Assembly: GCA_002426495.1 (NCBI GenBank)
Contig: DIQC01000087.1
Coordinates: 1 to 9,990 of the forward strand
DNA length: 9,990 nucleotides
Origin: Thermacetogenium sp. UBA5472
Lineage (GTDB): Bacteria > Bacillota > DSM-12270 > Thermacetogeniales > Thermacetogeniaceae
Direction of reading: 5' to 3'
Made by a program: the position numbers and the translations under genes. Of the stretch, positions 1 to 5,059 are shown in pieces. The notes beneath the pieces are model-generated. The model searched no databases and was not told the origin of the DNA. It saw nothing but the letters and a program-made list of their open reading frames with translations. Within the stretch, counting starts at the first letter, position 1, and each line of letters begins with the position of its first letter.

Positions 1-1470
1 AATTGGCTGGAAAACATCAGGGATTGGTGTATCTCCCGACAGCTTTGGTGGGGGCACCGCATCCCTGTCTGGTACTGTCAGGACTGTGGCCAGGTCATCT
101 GCTCTACCGATGATCCTGAGGAATGCACCAAGTGCGGCAGTGCTAAACTGGAGCAGGACCCAGATGTCTTAGATACATGGTTCAGCTCTGCTTTATGGCC
201 TTTTTCTACAATGGGCTGGCCTGAAAAAACAAAAGAATTAGATTTCTATTATCCGACTTCTGTACTGGTAACCGGAAGAGATATCATTTTCTTCTGGGTG
301 GCGCGGATGATCTTTATGGGGCTCGAATTCATGCAGGAGGAACCTTTTCGGGATGTGTTCATCCATGGCCTGATTATGGATGCTCAAGGACACAAGATGA
401 GCAAATCGCTACGCAATGGTATTGACCCCCTGGAGGTTATTGATAAATATGGAGCTGACACCCTGCGCTTCACCCTTATTACAGGGAATACCCCCGGAAA
501 TGATCTGCGCTTTTACTGGGAAAAGGTGGAGTCAACAAGGAACTTTGCCAATAAGATCTGGAATGCGTCCCGTTTTGCGATGATGAACCTGGAAGATTTC
601 AATTTGCAGGATGTTTGCTTGGATGATTTGGAGCGGCTTGAGCTTGCTGATCGTTGGATACTAAGCAGGCTTAACAGAACAATAGAAGGGGTAACTGAAA
701 ATTTAGAAGCTTACGAACTGGGTGAAGCCGCCCGCTTACTTTATGAATTCATCTGGAATGAATTCTGTGACTGGTATATCGAAGTTATCAAACCCAGACT
801 TTATGGGAAGGAGAATCCGGAAAGCAGGGTCACAGCTCAAACGGTGCTTCATCATGTGCTGACACAGACAATGGAACTCCTGCATCCCTTTATGCCTTTC
901 CTGACCGAAGAAATCTGGCAGCATCTTCCTCATACAGGGGAGAGTATCATGGTCGCTTCCTGGTCAAAGATCAATAAGGAACAGGTCCACCAGGAAAGAG
1001 AGGAACAGATGGAGTTCCTGATGGAGGTTATCGGCGGGGTCAGGAATATGCGCGGCGAGATGAAGATCCATCCCGGAAAAACTGTTAGCTGTGTGGCGGC
1101 TGCTGATCCAGCTGACAGTAAACTACTGCAGAAGTACGGTTCTTATGTGGAACTTCTTGCTAACTGCGAATTGGAGATTGCAGCTCCCGGACAATCAAAG
1201 CCGCAACAGGCATTGAGCACAGTAGTGCAAGGAACGGAGATCTATTTACCCCTGGCGGGACTTGTGGATTTAGACAAGGAACTGGCTCGCCTGGAAAAAG
1301 AGGAGCATACCATCGATGGGGTACTGGAGCGAGTGCAGAAGAAGCTGGCCAATGAGCAGTTCCTGGCCAAGGCACCCCCTGCGGTGGTGGAGAAGGAAAG
1401 GGAGAAAGCAGCGGAGCTAGAAAGGACGAAAGAGACGATTCAGCAACGCCTTGTAGCTCTCAAGTCCTAA
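1..1470 (+). CDS. valS: Valyl-tRNA synthetase, 3' part (start outside window)
   Basis: Class I aminoacyl-tRNA synthetase that charges tRNA-Val in the cytoplasm. The reading frame is open from base 1, so the N-terminal part, including the HIGH signature and most of the editing domain, lies upstream. Visible in order: the W-C-I-S-R-Q-L-W-W-G-H-R block (bases 31-60) and a CxxC...CxxC zinc-ribbon-like insert (YCQDC and ECTKC). Next is the D-T-W-F-S-S-A-L-W-P catalytic segment, then the KMSKS loop at 394-408. The anticodon-binding helical domain follows. A C-terminal charged coiled-coil (about the last 70 residues, rich in K/E/L) is the tRNA-binding arm typical of bacterial ValRS. The stop is TAA at 1468-1470. 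In many Firmicutes valS is followed by folC; here it is followed by an unrelated corrinoid gene. Identification is very secure; only completeness is limited by the window edge. Confidence 0.98.
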   Translation, partial: NWLENIRDWCISRQLWWGHRIPVWYCQDCGQVICSTDDPEECTKCGSAKLEQDPDVLDTWFSSALWPFSTMGWPEKTKELDFYYPTSVLVTGRDIIFFWVARMIFMGLEFMQEEPFRDVFIHGLIMDAQGHKMSKSLRNGIDPLEVIDKYGADTLRFTLITGNTPGNDLRFYWEKVESTRNFANKIWNASRFAMMNLEDFNLQDVCLDDLERLELADRWILSRLNRTIEGVTENLEAYELGEAARLLYEFIWNEFCDWYIEVIKPRLYGKENPESRVTAQTVLHHVLTQTMELLHPFMPFLTEEIWQHLPHTGESIMVASWSKINKEQVHQEREEQMEFLMEVIGGVRNMRGEMKIHPGKTVSCVAAADPADSKLLQKYGSYVELLANCELEIAAPGQSKPQQALSTVVQGTEIYLPLAGLVDLDKELARLEKEEHTIDGVLERVQKKLANEQFLAKAPPAVVEKEREKAAELERTKETIQQRLVALKS

Positions 1471-1482
1471 TAGATATAATAC

Positions 1483-1515
1483 TACCGGAGGGAAGACGCC
1501 TCCGGTAAATTGTTT
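1483..1515 (+). terminator. Terminator-like hairpin after valS
   Basis: A perfect 9-bp GC-rich stem, TACCGGAGG (1483-1491) and CCTCCGGTA (1499-1507), with a 7-base loop, lies 12 bases after the valS stop. The tail (AATTGTTTG) is only moderately U-rich, so termination may be imperfect. A second weaker hairpin, CGGCG/CGCCG at 1528-1532 and 1539-1543, follows. Confidence 0.65.
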
Positions 1516-1585
1516 GAATTATTATATCGGCGAACGCACGCCGCCCAATTCGGGAAATTACCAATACTAACAAAGATGGTGATCG

Positions 1586-2224
1586 ATGATGAAATCCAGC
1601 ACGATTTTACATAAACTAAATACAGCAATAATGAGCTGCGATACCCAGGAGACAGCCCGCCTCATCGAACTGGGGTTAACAAACAACCTGAGCTCCCAGG
1701 AAATTATGGAGAATGTAATTATCCCTGTCAGTAAGCGCGTCGCTGAGAAGTTTCGCGGGGCTGATTTTTATATCCCTGATGTGCTTTTTGCCATGCGCCC
1801 TATCAAAACAGGCCTTGCTGTGATTAAAGACCTTTCTCCACAGGATGTAAAGCATCCCTGTAAAATTGTGGTCGCTACTGTGGCAGGTGACATTCATGAT
1901 ATCGGGAAAAATTTAGTGTCTATTTTTCTGCAAACTAACGGGTACCATGTCATTGACTTGGGTGTCGATGTGCCCGCCGATGAGATTGTGCAGTCTGTAG
2001 AGGAGCATAAACCTGCAGCACTTGCCCTCTCTTCTATGCTGACAACGACCATGGGGGAAATGGCTAATGTTATCGAAATATTAGAAAAAAACCGGTTGCG
2101 CCGTTCTGTGAAGGTATTTGTGGGAGGGGGGCCTGTATCCGAAAACTTTGCTGAGTTTATCGGAGCAGATGGTTACTCCCCCCATGCCCCTGAAATCATT
2201 GATTTAGTTAATAAATGTCTTTAA
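1586..2224 (+). CDS. Methyltransferase corrinoid protein (MtaC/MtbC/MtvC-like)
   Basis: Cobalamin-binding protein of about 212 residues that carries a methyl group on cobalt between a substrate-specific methyltransferase and a second methyltransferase. It has the two-domain layout of the family. A helical B12-binding 'cap' domain covers residues 1-90 and includes the A-D-F-Y-I-P-D-V-L segment. The Rossmann-like B12 domain covers 91-212. The base-off/His-on signature D-x-H-x-x-G is seen as GDIHDIGKN, with the cobalt-ligand histidine at residue 104. The companion S-x-L region (ALSSMLTTTM, 147-156) and the GGG-P loop (180-183) are also present. The start is supported by an extended Shine-Dalgarno match (GGTGATC at 1578-1584); the adjacent ATG at 1589 is an alternative. 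No methyltransferase, corrinoid activator or cobalamin riboswitch is adjacent, so the substrate (methanol, methylamine, O-demethylation of aromatics, or other) cannot be told. It ends overlapping the convergent regulator. Confidence 0.9.
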   Translation: MMKSSTILHKLNTAIMSCDTQETARLIELGLTNNLSSQEIMENVIIPVSKRVAEKFRGADFYIPDVLFAMRPIKTGLAVIKDLSPQDVKHPCKIVVATVAGDIHDIGKNLVSIFLQTNGYHVIDLGVDVPADEIVQSVEEHKPAALALSSMLTTTMGEMANVIEILEKNRLRRSVKVFVGGGPVSENFAEFIGADGYSPHAPEIIDLVNKCL

Positions 2225-3510
2225 AACCTACCTTTATAAACACTGGGGCTCAAACCAACCTGTTTTTTAAAAACTTTATAAAAATAACTGCGATCTGCAA
2301 AGCCCACTTTTTGTGCGGTTTCGCTAACTGTCGAATCGCAATCCTGCAAGATGTATTTTGCTTCTTCAATGCGTGTTCTGTTTACCTGTTCTGTGATCGT
2401 GTGCCCCTTTTTCTGCTTAAAAATCCGGCTTAAATAGGAAGGGCTGATATGGCAGTTGCTGGCGATCGTACTTAAGGAAAGATCTTGTGAAGCATAGTTT
2501 TCTCTGATATATGTGATGGCTCGATTGATGATCGTTTCTTGAGGGTCTGCATCCTTTTCTGTAAGTAGATCGATATAACTGTTTCCTGTTGTGAGCAGCC
2601 ACAGGATTACCTTTTCCACAGTATCGGCTTCTTCTAATTCATTAAGCCTTTGAAAACTGTAGCGAATGGATTCTTCAAATTTTGTGCCGCATTCTGTGGA
2701 AAAGCGTGTCAGTAAACTGATAAACTCGATGCTCATTCCTTTGATGATTTCTATTTTGCCTTTGCTGTGGATGAAGAACATAATGGCCATTCGTTTCAAC
2801 AGCTCTTTTGAAGATTCTTGATGAGATAATCTGAGTTCTTTAAAAAACCTTTTTTCTAAATCTAAAATATCTTCTTCTGTTGCCGCTGGGGTATTGAGGT
2901 GTTTTTCATTATAGTTTTCATTCCAGAGCCAGGAACTGATCTTACGCAGTTTTTGCTGGTAGTCAAGTGTGGATGTGCCGCTTTGAGCAAAGTAATTGGC
3001 AGTCACATATAAAAGGTCAGCTGCGGCCTGCATTTGTTCAGCAGAGATAACCTCCAGTTTTTTAGCGGCTTTCGTTAATGCAGCGCTGTCAATATCCAGC
3101 TTTTTTGTATTATCGATAACCTCCTGGATGTAATATTTATCAGGTTGCCACATGAGAACCTGGCCACAGATAAAGTTGCCTTCATGCCTCCCATCAAGTA
3201 ATACAGGACAAGCCCAAGCTATTAAACCCGCATGGCACTTAAAGAAATAAGGCTCATTCCATTTTTCTGCTTCCCTGCCTGCGCGGGCATAGGAACCGCA
3301 GCAGCAGTACATACCCATGTCAGTCGACTTGATCAGTCGGCAGAAATCTGTCTCTCCTCTTTCAGATGAAAGCAAATTGCAGCCATCAACATCTGTTACA
3401 GCCACAAACATCTTAGTAATGGTGGAAAAGGAATCGAGTAAATGCTGAAGCAGTTGGATATCATCCAGTTTTTCAATATGGCTCTCGTTTATTACGGATA
3501 ACTCTGGCAC
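2221..3510 (-). CDS. AraC-family regulator with PocR sensory domain
   Basis: Transcription factor of 429 residues. Residues about 17-175 match the PocR ligand-binding domain, with its many cysteines (C44, C57, the CCC run at 69-71, C92, C101, C115) and the F-K-C-H-A-G-L...C-P-V...G-x-x-x-C-G-Q pattern. A middle helical region follows (about 180-320). The AraC/XylS double helix-turn-helix is at 328-429, with I-A-x-x-C-H-I-S-P-S-Y-L-S-R-I-F-K and the second helix pattern V-G-F-A-D-R-S-Y-F-Y-K-V-F-K. The start is GTG (complement of 3508-3510), chosen for the strong AGGAGG site seven bases upstream (complement of 3517-3523). PocR of Salmonella controls cobalamin and propanediol genes, and PocR-AraC proteins also occur beside methyltransferase/corrinoid genes in anaerobes. 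By inference this one controls corrinoid-linked methyl metabolism, perhaps the convergent corrinoid gene. The ligand is unknown. Confidence 0.88.
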   Translation of the reverse strand: MPELSVINESHIEKLDDIQLLQHLLDSFSTITKMFVAVTDVDGCNLLSSERGETDFCRLIKSTDMGMYCCCGSYARAGREAEKWNEPYFFKCHAGLIAWACPVLLDGRHEGNFICGQVLMWQPDKYYIQEVIDNTKKLDIDSAALTKAAKKLEVISAEQMQAAADLLYVTANYFAQSGTSTLDYQQKLRKISSWLWNENYNEKHLNTPAATEEDILDLEKRFFKELRLSHQESSKELLKRMAIMFFIHSKGKIEIIKGMSIEFISLLTRFSTECGTKFEESIRYSFQRLNELEEADTVEKVILWLLTTGNSYIDLLTEKDADPQETIINRAITYIRENYASQDLSLSTIASNCHISPSYLSRIFKQKKGHTITEQVNRTRIEEAKYILQDCDSTVSETAQKVGFADRSYFYKVFKKQVGLSPSVYKGRF

Positions 3511-3560
3511 TGTAGTTCCTCCTAATATTGCATCATTTGCTGGTAATCCCTTGACTGGAT

Positions 3561-3589
3561 TTGCTGCATAGTATTGTAGCAGTTATAAT
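3561..3589 (+). promoter_or_regulatory. Possible rightward promoter, divergent from the regulator
   Basis: TTGCTG (3561-3566) and TATAAT (3584-3589) are 17 bases apart on the + strand. If active, the transcript would start close to the palindrome at 3592-3605 and read through the tandem structured elements towards the cys leader. The -10 is a perfect match, but in AT-rich DNA this alone is weak evidence. Confidence 0.3.
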
Positions 3590-3600
3590 CGTGTGATCAA
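3573..3600 (-). promoter_or_regulatory. Likely promoter of the PocR/AraC regulator
   Basis: On the complementary strand, TTGATC (complement of 3595-3600) and TACAAT (complement of 3573-3578) are separated by 16 bases, a fair sigma-A promoter. It would give a transcript with a leader of roughly 55 bases before the GTG start. The -35 lies inside the GTGAT-CA-ATCAC palindrome, which would let a bound protein block or position RNA polymerase. Confidence 0.5.
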
Positions 3601-3605
3601 TCACG
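3592..3605. promoter_or_regulatory. Palindromic operator candidate at the regulator -35
   Basis: GTGAT-CA-ATCAC (3593-3604) is a perfect 5-bp inverted repeat overlying the regulator's -35. It is followed directly by two direct copies of GTGTTG (3605-3610 and 3614-3619) spaced nine bases apart. It may be an autoregulatory site of the AraC protein or a site for another factor; the sequence does not say which. Confidence 0.4.
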
Positions 3606-3631
3606 TGTTGCATGTGTTGTTTTTTTACCTA

Positions 3632-3647
3632 TGTGAAAATTCGCACA
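3632..3647. promoter_or_regulatory. CRP/FNR-like palindrome
   Basis: TGTGA-N6-GCACA matches the classic CRP-type half-site arrangement (TGTGA-N6-TCACA) at 9 of 10 positions. It lies about 30 bases upstream of the regulator's -35. CRP/FNR-family proteins are common in Clostridia, but this site is a sequence match only. Confidence 0.3.
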
Positions 3648-3804
3648 AAAGCAGCCAAACTCCTCTTTTTTGTTGTGATTTTTTATGAATTATTTATAAT
3701 TTCATTTCTATCGGAGCAATTTATTACACAAAGTTCACTTGTTTTTTTTACCGAATAAAAAAAGTATTCACAGGCGTAATCAAGGGGCATCAAGAACTTA
3801 AGTG

Positions 3805-3900
3805 TTGTGAAGGTGCTTACTAGGGGGCGTTTGAGAAACTCCAGGGGTGTTTGTGACATGGGAGGCACAAAGACTGCCTGGAGCTCCCCTTCACATAAGG
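3805..3900 (+). repeat. Tandem structured element, copy 1
   Basis: A 96-base unit directly followed by a second copy. As + strand RNA it folds into three nested stems. The outer stem is TGTGAAGG (3806-3813) with CCTTCACA (3888-3895). The middle stem is CTCCAGG (3839-3845) with CCTGGAG (3877-3883). The apical stem is TTTGTG (3850-3855) with CACAAA (3866-3871), closing the loop ACATGGGAGG. No poly-U follows, so it is not a simple terminator. I do not recognise the family. Confidence 0.85.
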
Positions 3901-3999
3901 TTGTGAAGGTGCTTATTAGGGGGGTCGGCTGAGAATCTCTAGGTGGTGTTTGTGACATGGGAGGCATAAATATCGCCTGGAGCTCCCCTTCACATAATG
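3901..3999 (+). repeat. Tandem structured element, copy 2
   Basis: Second copy, about 99 bases, starting exactly where copy 1 ends. The outer stem is identical to copy 1. The middle stem is CTCTAGG (3937-3943) with CCTGGAG (3976-3982). The apical stem is TTTGTG (3949-3954) with CATAAA (3965-3970), and the loop is unchanged. Both stem substitutions relative to copy 1 turn a G-C pair into a G-U wobble on the + strand, and would be A-C mismatches on the other strand. The unpaired region between the outer and middle stems differs most (insertions around 3921-3930). Confidence 0.85.
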
Positions 4000-4022
4000 A
4001 GTTAGTAAACTATAAACTACCC

Positions 4023-4051
4023 CATGTGTCTTGCAATTCACTTGACACATG
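4023..4051. promoter_or_regulatory. Inverted repeat over the cysE -35, operator candidate
   Basis: Perfect 8-bp arms CATGTGTC (4023-4030) and GACACATG (4044-4051) with a 13-base spacer put the two half-sites 21 bp apart, two helical turns. The right arm covers most of the -35 hexamer. This is the geometry of a dimeric repressor site. The cognate protein is unknown; a sulfur/cysteine repressor would make sense but is inference. Confidence 0.5.
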
Positions 4052-4070
4052 CTGATCTATTCAGTATAAT
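4042..4070 (+). promoter_or_regulatory. Consensus sigma-A promoter of the cysE-cysS operon
   Basis: TTGACA (4042-4047), a 17-base spacer and TATAAT (4065-4070) form a full consensus promoter. The expected transcription start, near 4077, falls just before the T-box leader. Confidence 0.93.
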
Positions 4071-4076
4071 TGCCAC

Positions 4077-4329
4077 AAATGAATGCTCAAAATGACAAGG
4101 AACGGGAAGAGTAGGTACCGGCAGAGCAAAAGAGAGGAACCGTCACCGGCTGAAAGCGGTTCTGGCAAAGTGGCACCGAAAGTGCGCCCAGGAGTTGTGG
4201 CACCGAAATTGTTGAGTAGGTGCCAACGGTGGGGGACCGTTAGATCCCAAGCTTGAGGGGTTAAATAACCCAAAGTAGAGTGGAACCACGGGAGAAATCC
4301 TTTCGTCTCTAAGACGGAAGGATTTTTTG
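4077..4329 (+). promoter_or_regulatory. Cysteine-specific T-box riboswitch leader
   Basis: Untranslated leader that senses uncharged tRNA-Cys and allows transcription into cysE-cysS when it is bound. Stem I has a paired base (ACAA 4095-4098 with UUGU 4195-4198) and a GGA/AGGAG internal kink motif. Its specifier loop has AGTA (4110-4113) on the 5' side and GAAAGTGC on the 3' side, putting the specifier codon UGC (cysteine) at 4183-4185. The loop is bordered by GGG/CCC and GGT/ACC pairs. The upper arm carries GAGAGG, the stem GAACCG/CGGTTC and the terminal loop GGCTGAAAG. Stem II is GGCACC (4199-4204) with GGTGCC (4219-4224) and holds GAA/AGTA S-turn bases. Stem III is AACGGT/ACCGTT (4225-4241). 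The T-box AGAGTGGAACCACGG lies at about 4278-4292. Its UGGA bulge complements the UCCA end of tRNA-Cys (U73), which fits the specifier. The downstream gene pair agrees with cysteine. Confidence 0.95.
4295..4328 (+). terminator. T-box-controlled intrinsic terminator
   Basis: The stem runs from 4295-4307 to 4313-4325, 13 bp with one G-U pair and a TCTAA loop, and ends in a T run at 4323-4328. It lies just after the T-box sequence and is mutually exclusive with the antiterminator that forms with tRNA-Cys. Confidence 0.93.
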
Positions 4330-4363
4330 TTTTTATATATTAATTGAAAAGGAGGAGGTTTGT

Positions 4364-5059
4364 ATGGGATTTTTCCGGACAATTAAGAGAGATGTCGATG
4401 TTGTTTTTGAACGAGATCCAGCCGCCAGAAGCATTGTGGAGGTTATCTTCTGTTATCCCGGTTTCCATGCCATCCTCATGCATAGATGTGCTCACTGGTT
4501 CTATAAACGGGGACTTGTTTTTATGGCTAGATTGCTCTCCCAATTGAACAGATTTCTGACAGGAATCGAGATTCATCCGGGAGCTCAAATAGGTGAGGGG
4601 CTGTTTATCGACCACGGGATGGGTGTAGTCATCGGGGAGACCACTGAAATCGGCGATAATGTGACACTCTATCAGGGGGTGACACTTGGTGGGACCGGTA
4701 AGGAGAAGGGGAAACGCCATCCCACAGTAGGCAGTAGTGTGGTGGTCAGCAGCGGAGCTAAGGTCCTGGGGTCACTGACTATAGGGGATAATGTCAAAAT
4801 TGGTGCCGGTTCAGTAGTGCTGCGCGATGTGCCGGATGACTGCACAGTTGTAGGAGTACCGGGAAAGATTGTGAAGCAAAATGGCCGCAAGGTAAAGGCT
4901 GTAGGTGACGACATTATCGACCTGAGGCATAATATTCTGCCTGACCCCGTGGGGGAGATGATGTTGAATCTTCAGGAAAGGATTGTGCATTTAGAAAAAC
5001 AGATTGTGGAATTGGAGGCAAAAAGCAATGGCTCTGAAAGTATACAACACATTGTCTAA
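4364..5059 (+). CDS. cysE: Serine O-acetyltransferase
   Basis: Makes O-acetyl-L-serine from serine and acetyl-CoA, the first step of cysteine synthesis in the cytoplasm. The 231-residue protein is the short Bacillus-type form, lacking the longer N-terminal helical extension of the enterobacterial enzyme. A helical N-terminal part (1-65) is followed by a left-handed beta-helix of hexapeptide repeats (about 68-168). The catalytic D-H-G-M-G-V-V-I-G-E-T motif is at 83-93, with V-T-L-G-G-T-G-K at 106-113, R-H-P at 118-120 and I-G-A-G-S-V-V-L at 147-154. The C-terminal tail (about 200-222) is a short coiled-coil-like helix, longer than needed for the fold. An excellent AAGGAGGAGG site (4349-4358) sits just ahead of the ATG. 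It is the first gene after the cysteine T-box, and its 3' end overlaps cysS by 32 bases, so the two are probably translationally coupled. Confidence 0.97.
   Translation: MGFFRTIKRDVDVVFERDPAARSIVEVIFCYPGFHAILMHRCAHWFYKRGLVFMARLLSQLNRFLTGIEIHPGAQIGEGLFIDHGMGVVIGETTEIGDNVTLYQGVTLGGTGKEKGKRHPTVGSSVVVSSGAKVLGSLTIGDNVKIGAGSVVLRDVPDDCTVVGVPGKIVKQNGRKVKAVGDDIIDLRHNILPDPVGEMMLNLQERIVHLEKQIVELEAKSNGSESIQHIV

Larger units (their letters stand above)
3511..4041. other. Gene-free regulatory interval upstream of the cys operon
   Basis: No convincing gene is seen on either strand. From left to right it holds the regulator's ribosome site and promoter, two palindromes, an AT-rich stretch with several T and A runs (about 3615-3775), and two tandem copies of a ~97-base structured element (3805-3999). 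The left arm of an inverted repeat belonging to the cysE promoter lies at the right end. Confidence 0.7.

Noticed and set aside
1483..1585. Cobalamin riboswitch or other leader element before the corrinoid gene
   Set aside because: The interval is too short, and only two simple hairpins are present without a B12-box-like sequence.
2215..2433. 72-codon open frame on the plus strand after the corrinoid gene
   Set aside because: It is a shadow of the regulator gene, which has clear domains on the other strand.
3683..3967. 94-codon open frame on the minus strand with repeated P-P-M-S-Q-T-P and S-T-F-T-T-L segments
   Set aside because: It is the translation of the two tandem elements. The repetition and the stem structure explain it, and it has no ribosome site.
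3805..3999. CRISPR array or tandem glycine-type riboswitch as an explanation for the repeats
   Set aside because: There are only two long adjacent units with no spacers, and no glycine-aptamer core or any other aptamer consensus I know is visible.
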